A stretch of DNA of 36,171 nt from Acidimicrobiales bacterium. Lineage in GTDB: Bacteria; Actinomycetota; Acidimicrobiia; Acidimicrobiales; RAAP-2. How positions within the stretch are numbered: position 1 is the first letter of the stretch; every line of letters begins with the position of its first letter. Positions 1 through 8,819 of this stretch are shown piece after piece. Location: the NCBI GenBank assembly GCA_017883075.1, contig JADGOI010000012.1:1-36171 (forward strand). The letters run 5' to 3'. The notes beneath the pieces were generated by a model, which did no database searches, was not told the origin of the DNA, and was given only the letters and a program-made list of their open reading frames with translations. The translations under genes and the position numbers were made by a program.

Positions 1-1820
1 TCGAGCGCCTCGTCCATTGTCAGCCAATCGTGCTGGGGCTGTTTGCCGGCGACGATGACGTTGACGCAGTTCAGGCTGCGCAGGCAGTGGTCGGCCACCG
101 ACAGCAGGCAGTTGGTGTCCGGCGGGAAGTACACCCGGACGATCTCGGCCTTCTTGTTGACCACGTGATCGATGAATCCCGGGTCCTGATGGGAGAAGCC
201 GTTGTTGTCCTGGCGCCAGACATGGCTCGAAAGGAGGTAGTTCAACGAGGCGACCGGCCGGCGCCACGGGACCTCGGCGCTGACCTTCAACCATTTGGCA
301 TGCTGGTTGAACATCGAGTCGACGATGTGGATGAACGCCTCGTAGCAGTTGAAGAGGCCGTGGCGCCCGGTGAGGAGGTACCCCTCGAGCCAACCCTGGC
401 ATTGGTGCTCGGAAAGCATTTCCATCACCCGCCCGTCGGGGGCCAGGTGGTCGTCACCCGGCCGCAGCTCGGCGTCCCACGTCCGGTCGGTGACCTCGAA
501 CACATCCTGTAGGCGGTTGGAGGCGGTCTCGTCGGGGCCGAAGAGCCGGAACGTCGACGGGTTGGCCCGCATCACGTCCCGGAGGAACGAGCCGAGCACC
601 CGCGTCGCCTCGCTCATCACCGTTCCCGGGCTCGGGACCGCGACGGCGTAGTCACCGAAGTCAGGGAGTTCGAGGTCGGACCGAAGTAGGCCCCCGTTGG
701 CATGCGGGTTGGCGCTCATGCGCTGCTCCCCGCGCGGAGGAAAGGCGCAGATGGACTCCATCGGGCGGCCGTCATTGTCAAAGAGCTCCTCGGGCCGGTA
801 GCTGCGGAGCCACGCCTCGAGTTGGGCCAGGTGCTCGGGGTTGGTGCGGACCTCGGCCAGTGGGAGCTGATGGGCACGGAAGGTGCCCTCCACAGGCAGC
901 CCGTCGACCACCTTGGGGCCGGTCCAGCCCTTGGGCGTCCGCAGGATCAACATCGGCCATCTCGGCCGAGCAGGGCTTCCGCCCGCGCTGAAGGTATCCC
1001 GAATCTCGACGATCTCTGCCACGATGTCGTCCAGCGCGTCGGCCATACGACGATGCACGGCCATGGGGCTCTCGCCATCGAAGCCTCCCTCGACCAGTAC
1101 CGGTCGGTACCCGTAGCCAGTGAAGAGCGCCAGCAGCTCGGAGGTGGGGATCCGAGCCAGCACCGTCGGGGATGCGATCTTGTAGCCGTTCAGGTGCAGG
1201 ATCGGCAGGACAACGCCGTCCCGGCGGGGATCGAGGAACTTGTTCGAGTGCCACCCGGTGGCCGCTGGTCCCGTCTCTGCCTCACCATCGCCCACCACGC
1301 ATGCCACCACGAGGTCGTGGTTGTCGAACGCTGCCCCGAAGGCGTGACTCAGCGAGTACCCGAGCTCCCCACCCTCGTGGATCGAGCCCGGGGTCTCGGG
1401 GCTGCAATGACTGGGGATGCCGCCGGGGAAGGAGAACTGGCGAAAGAGCCGGGCCATACCCTCGCCGTTGCGTGCCACGTGGGGATAGAGCTCGCTGTAG
1501 GTGCCCTCCAACCAGGTGTTGGCGACGATGGCCGGCCCCCCGTGACCGGGACCGCAGACGAACATGGCATTGAGATCGTGTGCTTTGATGCTCCGGCTCA
1601 GGTGGGCGTAGAGGAAGTTGAGCCCAGGGCTCGTTCCCCAGTGGCCGAGCAGGCGGGGCTTGATGTGTTCGGGGAGGAGGGGCTGGCGCAGCAGGGGGTT
1701 GTCCATGAGGTAGATCTGACCCGCGGTCAGGTAGTTGGCCGCCCGAAAGTAGGCGTCGAGCTGGCGGAGTTCGCTCTCCTCGTTCTGTGCGGGGGATGGT
1801 GAACCCTCGATGTCGGTCAT
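1..1820 (-). CDS. xfp: Phosphoketolase (xylulose-5-P/fructose-6-P phosphoketolase), 3' end truncated by the window edge
   Basis: Reverse-strand translation from ATG at 1820: [74 protein letters not shown]... with [27 protein letters not shown] and GDGEAETGP motifs; SD-like AAGGAG upstream. Absent from the ORF track because it has no stop inside the window. Confidence 0.95.
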   Translation of the reverse strand, partial: MTDIEGSPSPAQNEESELRQLDAYFRAANYLTAGQIYLMDNPLLRQPLLPEHIKPRLLGHWGTSPGLNFLYAHLSRSIKAHDLNAMFVCGPGHGGPAIVANTWLEGTYSELYPHVARNGEGMARLFRQFSFPGGIPSHCSPETPGSIHEGGELGYSLSHAFGAAFDNHDLVVACVVGDGEAETGPAATGWHSNKFLDPRRDGVVLPILHLNGYKIASPTVLARIPTSELLALFTGYGYRPVLVEGGFDGESPMAVHRRMADALDDIVAEIVEIRDTFSAGGSPARPRWPMLILRTPKGWTGPKVVDGLPVEGTFRAHQLPLAEVRTNPEHLAQLEAWLRSYRPEELFDNDGRPMESICAFPPRGEQRMSANPHANGGLLRSDLELPDFGDYAVAVPSPGTVMSEATRVLGSFLRDVMRANPSTFRLFGPDETASNRLQDVFEVTDRTWDAELRPGDDHLAPDGRVMEMLSEHQCQGWLEGYLLTGRHGLFNCYEAFIHIVDSMFNQHAKWLKVSAEVPWRRPVASLNYLLSSHVWRQDNNGFSHQDPGFIDHVVNKKAEIVRVYFPPDTNCLLSVADHCLRSLNCVNVIVAGKQPQHDWLTMDEAL

Positions 1821-1899
1821 CAGCCTCTCCTTCGATACGTCACGGGATCGGTCGTCGCCAGTCTGCCAGCGCGGCCGCTCGATCTGGCAAGGTGGGCAC

Positions 1900-2994
1900 A
1901 TGCACGTCCTCGTCGTCAACGTGGGGTCTACCGGCCTGAAGCTGCGCGTGCTCGATGACGGGGACGGTCTGGTGGCGGCCAAGGACCTCCCACGCCTGGA
2001 GCCGACGGACCTGGGCCATGAGCTCGGGGCCTTCCTCCACGAGAACCCGGCGATCGATGCTGCCGGGCATCGGGTCGTCCACGGCGGTTCCTCGTTCAGG
2101 CAACCCGTCATCCTCGACGCGACTTCCGAGACGGCGCTCGAGGCGCTGGCCGACCTGGCCCCCCTGCACAACCCGCGCTCCTTGGCGGCGATCCACGGGT
2201 TGCAATTGTTGCGGCCAGATCTGCCCCAGGTTGCCTGCTTCGACACGAGCTTTCACGCGGACATGCCGGCGAAGGCTTCCACCTACGCGGTGCCGCGAGC
2301 GTGGCGGGAGCGCTGGGACATCCGACGCTTCGGTTTTCATGGGCTTAGTCATGCCTGGGCCAGCCGGCGGGCGGGTGAACTCCTGGGCCAACCCCGAGAA
2401 AAGCTTCGCTTGGTCACGGCCCACCTGGGTGCCGGTGCTTCGCTGGCTGCGGTGGCCTTCGGGCGCTCGGTCGACACCACTATGGGGTTCACCCCGATGG
2501 AGGGCCTGGTGATGGCGACCCGTTCGGGCAGCGTCGATCCCGGGCTCGTCCTGTGGGTTCAGCGACACGGTGGCCTGTCGGCCGATGAGGTCGAAGAGGC
2601 CCTCGAGCATGACTCTGGTCTGCGGGGGCTGTGGGGGGAGTCCGGGGACCTCCGCCGGGTGATCGGCGCCGCGGACTCCGGGGACCAGGATGCGTGCCTT
2701 GCCTACGACGTCTACGTGTACCGGATCCAGACCGGTGTTGCCGCTATGAGCGCAGCCATGGGGGGGGTCGACGGCCTGGTGTTCACCGGTGGGGCCGGCC
2801 AAGCATCGCCCCGGCTGCGGGCCGACACATGTGCAGGCCTCGGCCTCCTCGGGGTGAGCCTCGAGAGCACACGCAACGACGCGCCCGAAGGGGATGGTCT
2901 GGTGTCCGCCCCCGGAGCCAACCCGGCGGTTCTGGTCGTGGAAGCCCGGGAGGACCTCGAGATCGCCCGTCACGTGCGGGAGCTGCTCGAGTAG
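1900..2994 (+). CDS. ackA: Acetate kinase
   Basis: [18 protein letters not shown]..., [74 protein letters not shown]. Start moved from 1810 to ATG 1900, preceded by an SD-like AAGGTGG. Confidence 0.9.
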   Translation: MHVLVVNVGSTGLKLRVLDDGDGLVAAKDLPRLEPTDLGHELGAFLHENPAIDAAGHRVVHGGSSFRQPVILDATSETALEALADLAPLHNPRSLAAIHGLQLLRPDLPQVACFDTSFHADMPAKASTYAVPRAWRERWDIRRFGFHGLSHAWASRRAGELLGQPREKLRLVTAHLGAGASLAAVAFGRSVDTTMGFTPMEGLVMATRSGSVDPGLVLWVQRHGGLSADEVEEALEHDSGLRGLWGESGDLRRVIGAADSGDQDACLAYDVYVYRIQTGVAAMSAAMGGVDGLVFTGGAGQASPRLRADTCAGLGLLGVSLESTRNDAPEGDGLVSAPGANPAVLVVEAREDLEIARHVRELLE

Positions 2995-3146
2995 CACGTC
3001 ACGGCAGGTCGGTGAATGCCGTGGTCGGAGTGACCCTGGCCCCACGGCCCGCCGGGAGCAGGGGCTTGGACCTCGGGCAAGATGCCGGCTGCTCCCCGGC
3101 CGTTGGGTGCGAAGGGACCGGAGCGTTCTCGCTGCTCGGACCACTC

Positions 3147-3575
3147 TCAGCTTGTGGGCGTCAAGAGCACGAGTGGGATGTCCCGCTGGGTCTTGCTCTG
3201 GTAGCCGGCGTAGTTCTTATGGTCGGCGGTGAGCCGAGGCCACAACTCAGCCTTCTCTTCGGGCGTTGCGATCCGCGCCTGCATCGGTCGTGACGTTCCG
3301 CTCATGGTCACTGTGACGGCGGGATGGTCACGCAGGTTGAGGAACCACGCCGGGTGTCGATCGTCGCCTCCCCGGGACGCCACGATGGCCAGGGTGTCAC
3401 CGAGCTGGAGGGGTGAGGTCAGCATTACCTTCCGGGGCTCACCCGACTTCCGCCCGATGGTCGTCAATTCCAACACCGGCATACCGAGGGCGGACCACCC
3501 GAGTCGCCCGAAGCTCACCGTCAGCACGATCCGATGTAATGCATTCATGGCTTTGAGCCCATAGTCGCTCGGCAT
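3147..3575 (-). CDS. Nitroreductase family deazaflavin (F420)-dependent oxidoreductase (DDN-like)
   Basis: VLELTTIGRKSGEPRKVMLTSPLQLGDTLAIVASRGGDDRHPAWFLNLRDHPAVTVTM is the typical DDN fold signature; SD-like GAAGGA upstream of ATG. Confidence 0.88.
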   Translation of the reverse strand: MPSDYGLKAMNALHRIVLTVSFGRLGWSALGMPVLELTTIGRKSGEPRKVMLTSPLQLGDTLAIVASRGGDDRHPAWFLNLRDHPAVTVTMSGTSRPMQARIATPEEKAELWPRLTADHKNYAGYQSKTQRDIPLVLLTPTS

Positions 3576-3607
3576 GATGGAGAATCCTTCCTTCGAACAA
3601 GAGAACG

Positions 3608-3739
3608 TTACAGGTTGAGGTTGGCGCCCATCTGGGCCAAGTCGGTTTCGAACTGCTCCTCGGGTGGGTCATTGCTGAGGCAGGCAATGGCGGCGATGGC
3701 GGCGATGGCGGTCGAGAGATCGGGGGTGATGGCCTTCAT
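3608..3739 (-). CDS. Possible small protein (43 aa), hypothetical, upstream of the DDN-like gene
   Basis: In-frame ATG at 3739: MKAITPDLSTAIAAIAAIACLSNDPPEEQFETDLAQMGANLNL; contains a 9-bp x3 tandem repeat. The longer listed ORF (to 3889) would run through the palindromic intergenic region. Confidence 0.3.
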   Translation of the reverse strand: MKAITPDLSTAIAAIAAIACLSNDPPEEQFETDLAQMGANLNL

Positions 3740-3812
3740 TGCCGGCTGGGCGTCGCCCGGGTCGTGTCCCGCAAAGCCCTTTCCTCCGCCGGCTGATCTG
3801 TCACCGTCGGCA

Positions 3813-3850
3813 ACACTCGCCACAATCCATGGTTGGATTATGGCGAGTGT
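3813..3850. promoter_or_regulatory. 38-nt near-perfect palindrome (operator or hairpin)
   Basis: ACACTCGCCACAATCCA-TGGT-TGGATTATGGCGAGTGT: 17-bp arms with one mismatch and a 4-nt centre, 26 bp upstream of the MpaB-family GTG. Confidence 0.75.
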
Positions 3851-3876
3851 CTCGAAACGACGGAGGAGACCACGAC

Positions 3877-4776
3877 GTGCGCCAGCCACCCATCCCGGCC
3901 GACCAGGTCGTGCCGCGGACCGTGGGCTATCTCGACCCGGAGGATTCGACCGGTTTCAACTCACGGAGCGCCATCCGCAGGCTCACCACCGAGCCCATTC
4001 TCGGGCTGCTGCTTCAACGGGCATTGGTGATGGAGGTCGCCCACGCCAAGGTGGGCGCGGGGGTCACCCACCACAGCCTGTTCCAATCCCGACCACTCAC
4101 CCGGGCATGGTCCACTGCCGATGTCGGGCTGCGGCTGGTGTGGGGCACTCCGGAGGTGGCCCGGGCCGCGGCAACCCAGGTCTACCGGTTCCATGACCAC
4201 ATCAACGGTGAGTTGCCGGAGCCCACTCCGGCCTGGCCGGAAGGCTCCGTCTATTCCGCTCATGATGCGTCACTGCTGCTGTGGGTCTGGGCGACCCTTG
4301 TCGAGGTGATGGAGGTCGCCCACGCCAGATGGGTCCGACCGCTGGAGGGCGAAGAAGCCGATGCCCTGTACGCCGATATGTGCACCTTCGCCCGGTTCTT
4401 CGGTATTCCCGCCGCCATGATCCCGGCTGATCGGGACGAGTTCACCAGTTATTTCGAGAGCGTGGTCGACGGCCTCGAACTGATGCCGACGCCAACCAGC
4501 TCGGCGATGATCCGAGAGGTTCTGTGGTTCCGGAAGTGGAACGTACCTGGCTTTGCCGTACGGCCGGCCCGGGTGATGGCCATCGGCACCCTCGACCCCC
4601 GCATTCGGGAACGGTTCGGGCTCGAACTGTCAACGAGGGACCAGCGGCTATTCGACCGAATCGACCGGTTCCTGACCCGCTGGTACCGGTTCCGTCCCGC
4701 CGGGCTCCTCCAGTGCCTACCCCCTCTCTACGTCGCGCTCCGGCGTCCGACCATCGGTTGGTCGAAGCCGGATTGA
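3877..4776 (+). CDS. Oxygenase MpaB family protein (DUF2236)
   Basis: VRQPPIPADQVVPRTVGYLDPEDSTGFNSRSAIRRL...LQRALVMEVAHAKVGAGVTHHS...YRFHDHINGE...YSAHDASLLLWVWATLVE; GTG 3877 has SD GGAGGAG about 9 nt upstream. Confidence 0.85.
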   Translation: MRQPPIPADQVVPRTVGYLDPEDSTGFNSRSAIRRLTTEPILGLLLQRALVMEVAHAKVGAGVTHHSLFQSRPLTRAWSTADVGLRLVWGTPEVARAAATQVYRFHDHINGELPEPTPAWPEGSVYSAHDASLLLWVWATLVEVMEVAHARWVRPLEGEEADALYADMCTFARFFGIPAAMIPADRDEFTSYFESVVDGLELMPTPTSSAMIREVLWFRKWNVPGFAVRPARVMAIGTLDPRIRERFGLELSTRDQRLFDRIDRFLTRWYRFRPAGLLQCLPPLYVALRRPTIGWSKPD

Positions 4777-4880
4777 ATGGTCGTCGCATGGCGTGACGTT
4801 GCTCCGTCGATGAATCGAGACGGCTGTTCTCCGTTACCGTAGGCACCGACGCGGTCCCGTTCGCCCGTCCCTGACCTGAG

Positions 4881-4910
4881 GGCATCGACGAGTCTTGGAT
4901 CGTCGATGCC
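4881..4910. repeat. Perfect 11-bp inverted repeat, 8-nt loop
   Basis: GGCATCGACGA-gtcttgga-TCGTCGATGCC between the MpaB-family gene and the acidic small-protein gene. Confidence 0.7.
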
Positions 4911-4976
4911 GGGTTGTAGCGGCGGCCGGTGTCGCATTGATCGAGTAGCAATAGAGGCAACCAGGGAGAATCTCAG

Positions 4977-5324
4977 ATGAATCCACCAGATGACTGGTCA
5001 CCCGATCAGCCCCAGGGTACCGAGACATTCGAACAAGGTGACGAGGCGTTCGACGAGGAGGATCGTCTCGACCCGGCCTTCCTCGAGGCAGTCGAGGCGG
5101 ATCCGTCGATCGATCCTGTGAATGAGGTAGACCTCGTCGAGCTCGAAGAGGCGGGCGTCGAACTCGACGATCCCGAAGTCATGGTCACGCTCGACGGCGG
5201 TGGCGACGACCCCGACGGCATCGGAGGGCCATCCGGCCATACCCGCGTCGCTCCCGAAGCCGAGCAGGGTTGGGATCTCGACGGCTCGAATTCGGCCGAT
5301 GACGACGATGTGACGGGAACCTGA
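4977..5324 (+). CDS. Highly acidic hypothetical protein (115 aa)
   Basis: MNPPDDWSPDQPQGTETFEQGDEAFDEEDRLDPAFLEAVEADPSIDPVNEVDLVELEEAGVELDD...; SD-like GGGAG upstream; co-directional with the next gene. Confidence 0.7.
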   Translation: MNPPDDWSPDQPQGTETFEQGDEAFDEEDRLDPAFLEAVEADPSIDPVNEVDLVELEEAGVELDDPEVMVTLDGGGDDPDGIGGPSGHTRVAPEAEQGWDLDGSNSADDDDVTGT

Positions 5325-5350
5325 CCGACACCCGCAGTTCGCCACTCGAC

Positions 5351-6034
5351 TTGTTGGCTGACGACATCGTGGCCTGTCGCCGCTGCCCCCGTCTGGTCAA
5401 GTGGCGCGAACAGGTTGCCGTCGAAAAGCGAGCCTCGTTCATGGACCAGGACTATTGGGGCCGTCCGGTTCCCGGTTTCGGCGACCCGGCAGCACGGGTC
5501 CTGCTCGTAGGTCTGGCGCCGGCGGCCCATGGTGGCAATCGCACCGGTCGGGTGTTCACCGGCGACCGGTCCGGCGACTGGCTGTTCGCTGCCCTGTGGC
5601 GCACGGGCTTCGCCAACCAGCCCGAGAGTGTGGGCATCGACGATGGCCTCACCTTGTCCGGTGCCTTCGTGGTCGCGGCTGTCCGCTGCGCCCCCCCGGC
5701 CAACAAGCCCACGCCATCCGAACGCGATGCCTGCCTTCCGTTCTTGCGCCGCGAACTCTCGTTGCTCACCGACGTGCGGGTCGTCATCGCGCTCGGCCGG
5801 TTCGCCCATCAAGTCGTGGCCGGCGAACTCGGCTTCGGGCCGCGACCGCCGTTTGGTCACGGATCGGAAGCGGTGGCGCCGGACGGGAGAGTGCTGCTGA
5901 GCTCCTATCACCCGAGCCAACGGAATACCTTCACCGGCACGCTGACCGAGCGCATGTTCGACGATGTGCTCATCCGGGCGCGCCATGTGGCCGAGGATCC
6001 TCCTTCCGTGGCTCCGAGAGAACCGGCCAACTGA
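5351..6034 (+). CDS. Uracil-DNA glycosylase, family 5 (UdgB-like)
   Basis: CRRCPRLVKWRE, LLVGLAPAAHGGNRTGRVFTGDRSGDWL and LLSSYHPSQRNTFTG are UDG family 4/5 motifs. Start uncertain (TTG). Confidence 0.9.
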   Translation: MLADDIVACRRCPRLVKWREQVAVEKRASFMDQDYWGRPVPGFGDPAARVLLVGLAPAAHGGNRTGRVFTGDRSGDWLFAALWRTGFANQPESVGIDDGLTLSGAFVVAAVRCAPPANKPTPSERDACLPFLRRELSLLTDVRVVIALGRFAHQVVAGELGFGPRPPFGHGSEAVAPDGRVLLSSYHPSQRNTFTGTLTERMFDDVLIRARHVAEDPPSVAPREPAN

Positions 6035-6148
6035 CCATTCGGCCTCTTTGAGGTGACGGGAACCTCCCTGGTGGAAGATGGCCGGGGGGCATGCACTCGG
6101 CTCCGGTGGAGCCGGTGACTGGGGGCTCTTGGCTACGGATGCCAGTGG

Positions 6149-6883
6149 TCACTCACTCGCGTTCCCGGCCCGCGCACCTTCACCCCGTTCGAGGTCTTCC
6201 ATCAGGCGATCCCGACCCAGAAGGATGTGTTCCGACATCAGTCTCCCGGCCCGCGCTCCTTCACCCCGGCGGATGGCATGGGCAGTCATCCGATGGAATT
6301 CCGCTGAACGCTGAAGCTCGGATCGCTCGAACCCACGGAGGGCCTGGAAGACCAACGGGACATCCACCGCGCTGGCCAGCATCTGGGAGAGGCGCTCGTG
6401 CCCGGCCGCCGCCACGATGGTCTGGTGGAACCGGTTGTTGGTGTCGCTGAGTGCCCTCACCCGGTCGTCCTGGGCTATGACGACGTCGCCGGATCGGCCG
6501 ACCTGCCGCTCGAACTGCTCAGCCGCCTCGTCCATGGCGTCGTACGACCTGATCGTGCCTCGGACGGACGCCAGTTCGGCGGCATAGGACTCGAGCCTGG
6601 CGCGGAGCTCGTAGAGGTCACGGACATCGTCGGCCGACAAGTACCGCACGGCTGCGCCGCGGTTGCGGCGGAACACCACCAGACCCTCGGACTCGAGGCG
6701 TCGGAGTGCCTCCCGCACCGGAGTGCGGGAGAGGGAGAACTCTTCGCTGATCCGTTGCTCGACCAGACGATCACCGGGCCCGTAGGCACCTTCCACGATG
6801 GCCTGGCGGATCCGGTCGTAGGCGAGGGCGGCATGGCCTTTGGATGCTCGGTGTTCGGGCCCGGCCGGTTCGCCCGAGGTCAT
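6149..6883 (-). CDS. GntR family transcriptional regulator, FCD subfamily
   Basis: HAALAYDRIRQAIVEGAYGPGDRLVEQRISEEFSLSRTPVREALRRLESEGLVVFRRNRGAAVRYLSADDVRDLYELRARLESYAA is a wHTH plus FCD. The ORF extends to 6916; start chosen at MTSGEP. Confidence 0.92.
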   Translation of the reverse strand: MTSGEPAGPEHRASKGHAALAYDRIRQAIVEGAYGPGDRLVEQRISEEFSLSRTPVREALRRLESEGLVVFRRNRGAAVRYLSADDVRDLYELRARLESYAAELASVRGTIRSYDAMDEAAEQFERQVGRSGDVVIAQDDRVRALSDTNNRFHQTIVAAAGHERLSQMLASAVDVPLVFQALRGFERSELQRSAEFHRMTAHAIRRGEGARAGRLMSEHILLGRDRLMEDLERGEGARAGNASE

Positions 6884-8088
6884 CCCACAATGCCGCTGGA
6901 TTGGAGTGCCGCCCACTCTGGGTCATCCACGCCGGCCAGCTGGCGCAGGATGTCCTCGGTGTGCTCGCCGAGCCGTGGCCCGACATCGCTGATCCCCCCC
7001 GGGGTGCGTGAGAACTTGGGCACGATGCCGGTCATGGGCAGGGCGACACCGGCGCGATTGGTGGCTTGGATCACCATCTCCCGGGCCAGGTAGTGAGGAT
7101 CCTGTAGGGAGTCGGCGGCCGTGTAGACCCGCCCGGCCGGTACGCCGTGCGACGACAGGAGCTCGAGTAGGTCATCGGTGGCCATGGTGGCGCTCCATTC
7201 CGCGATGAGGGCGTCGAGCTCTTCCATGTGCTCACCCCGGGCCGCATGAGTGGCGTACCGGTGGTCGATCGTCAGTTCCGGGGAGTTCATCGCCGAACAG
7301 AGCCGGGCGAAGACCGAATCGGCGTTGCCGGCGATCAACACGTCAGACCCGTCTGCTGTCGGGTAGGCGTTGGACGGGGCAACTCCGGGGAGCACGCTGC
7401 CGGTGCGCTCCCGCAAGACCCCGGCAACGGCGAAGTCGGCCAAGGACGATTCCATCAGTGCGGCTACTGCTTCGTAGATGGCCACGTCGACCTCTTGGCC
7501 GCGCCCGCTGCGCTGGCGTTCGGTGATCGCCGCCAGGGTCCCGATCACCGCGAACAACGCGGCCAGGGCATCACCGAGGCTGATGCCGCAGCGGGCCGGG
7601 GGGCGGTCCGATTCACCGGTGGTGCCGCGTATCCCACCCATCGCTTCGCCGATCGAACCGAAGCCGGCGTCACCGGACCGGGGACCTGTTTGGCCGAATC
7701 CCGAGATGTGCACCACCACCACACCCGGGTTGCCTACGGCCAACGATTCGTAGCCCAGGTCCCACTCGTCCAACCGGCCGGGCCGAAAGTTCTCGAGCAC
7801 CACGTCGACCTGAGAAGCCAGGCGTCGCACCAGATCTCGGCCGGCTTCGGTGCGGAGATCGATGGTCACCGACTTCTTGTTCCGGGCGATCGCTGGCCAC
7901 CACAGCCCGTCTCCCTGGTGGGTGACGCCCCAGGTGCGCATGGGATCACCCGACCCCGGGGCCTCTACCTTCACCACCTCGGCTCCGTAATCGCCCAGGA
8001 GTTGGCCGGCAAACGGCCCGGCGATGAAACTTCCGAGTTCGAGGACACGGATCCCGGACAGGGGCCCGGAATGCTGGAGGGATCGCAC
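6880..8088 (-). CDS. CaiB/BaiF family CoA transferase (class III)
   Basis: GPLSGIRVLELGSFIAGPFAGQLLGDYGAEVVKVEAPGSGDPMRTWG...NKKSVTIDLRTEAGRDLVRRLASQVDVVLENFRPGRLDEWDLGYESL. Start moved to GTG 8088 because the listed start (8124) overlaps a candidate promoter. Confidence 0.92.
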   Translation of the reverse strand: MRSLQHSGPLSGIRVLELGSFIAGPFAGQLLGDYGAEVVKVEAPGSGDPMRTWGVTHQGDGLWWPAIARNKKSVTIDLRTEAGRDLVRRLASQVDVVLENFRPGRLDEWDLGYESLAVGNPGVVVVHISGFGQTGPRSGDAGFGSIGEAMGGIRGTTGESDRPPARCGISLGDALAALFAVIGTLAAITERQRSGRGQEVDVAIYEAVAALMESSLADFAVAGVLRERTGSVLPGVAPSNAYPTADGSDVLIAGNADSVFARLCSAMNSPELTIDHRYATHAARGEHMEELDALIAEWSATMATDDLLELLSSHGVPAGRVYTAADSLQDPHYLAREMVIQATNRAGVALPMTGIVPKFSRTPGGISDVGPRLGEHTEDILRQLAGVDDPEWAALQSSGIVG

Positions 8089-8097
8089 GGGAACAGA

Positions 8098-8107
8098 TTG
8101 TATGCAA
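8098..8107. promoter_or_regulatory. Candidate FCD-GntR operator, site 1 (TTGTATGCAA), overlapping the CaiB -10
   Basis: TTGTATGCAA; the related copy TTGTACGCAA lies at 8161-8170. On the minus strand TTGATT-N16-TACAAT-N8-GTG overlaps this site. Confidence 0.5.
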
Positions 8108-8160
8108 AGCTGGCTCGAAATCAAACACCGTGGCAGTGCTCACCACTCAGATATCCCAAT

Positions 8161-8170
8161 TTGTACGCAA
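8161..8170. promoter_or_regulatory. Candidate FCD-GntR operator, site 2 (TTGTACGCAA)
   Basis: Second copy, 63 bp from site 1, in the divergent CaiB/VOC intergenic region. Confidence 0.45.
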
Positions 8171-8257
8171 TATGGGTAGGTTGGGTATCTCCGGAAGGCC
8201 CGGGGAGCCCGGCCCGTACTAGTTTGTCGGCACAGCTTCGTCGCCAGGGAGGACACA

Positions 8258-8815
8258 ATGACGTCGTCAGAAGATGGGTTTGAACTCGGGGGGATCAATC
8301 ACCTCGCCCTGGTGTGCAGCGATATGGAACGAACCGTCGAGTTCTATACCAACGTGCTGGGAATGCCATTGGTCAAGACGATCGAACTGCCGGCCGGGAT
8401 GGGACAGCACTTCTTCTTCGACTGTGGCGGGGGGGACTGCCTCGCTTTCTTCTGGTTTCCCGATGCCCCCGACGGGGTTCCCGGTGTGTCGGCGCCGGCC
8501 GCTCGTCCCGATCAGGGCAGTTTGACCAGCGCCATCGGATCGATGAACCACGTTGCCTTCGCGGTTCCACCCGAACAGATCGATGCCTATCGGGTTCGAC
8601 TGCTGGCCGCCGGGGTCGACTGCACCGAAGTGGCCAACCACGATGACAGCGAGTGGGGCATTTCCGACAAGATTCATCCCGGCGTCTTCGTCCGGTCGGT
8701 CTATTTTCAAGACCCCGACGGGATTCTCCTCGAGTTTGCTTGTTGGACCAAGACGTTGACCGAGGATGACGTGGTGCATGCACCCAAGCGGGGCGTCGAC
8801 CGGATCATGGTCTGA
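8258..8815 (+). CDS. VOC family protein (glyoxalase/extradiol dioxygenase-like)
   Basis: GGINHLALVCSDMERTVEFYTNVLGMPLVKTIEL...SMNHVAFAVPPEQIDAYRVRLLAAGVD...VYFQDPDGILLEFACW; SD-like GGGAGGA upstream. Confidence 0.9.
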   Translation: MTSSEDGFELGGINHLALVCSDMERTVEFYTNVLGMPLVKTIELPAGMGQHFFFDCGGGDCLAFFWFPDAPDGVPGVSAPAARPDQGSLTSAIGSMNHVAFAVPPEQIDAYRVRLLAAGVDCTEVANHDDSEWGISDKIHPGVFVRSVYFQDPDGILLEFACWTKTLTEDDVVHAPKRGVDRIMV

Positions 8816-8819
8816 GGCG

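Noticed and set aside
702-1802. 366-aa + ORF opposite xfp
   Set aside because: Antisense shadow of the phosphoketolase frame; no recognisable motifs, low-complexity H/R/G/V-rich translation.
1840-3144. 434-aa - ORF opposite ackA
   Set aside because: Antisense frame of a clear acetate kinase; typical high-GC spurious ORF.
5006-5986. 326-aa - ORF opposite the acidic protein/UDG
   Set aside because: Spans two supported + genes; Ser/Arg-rich translation with no family signature.
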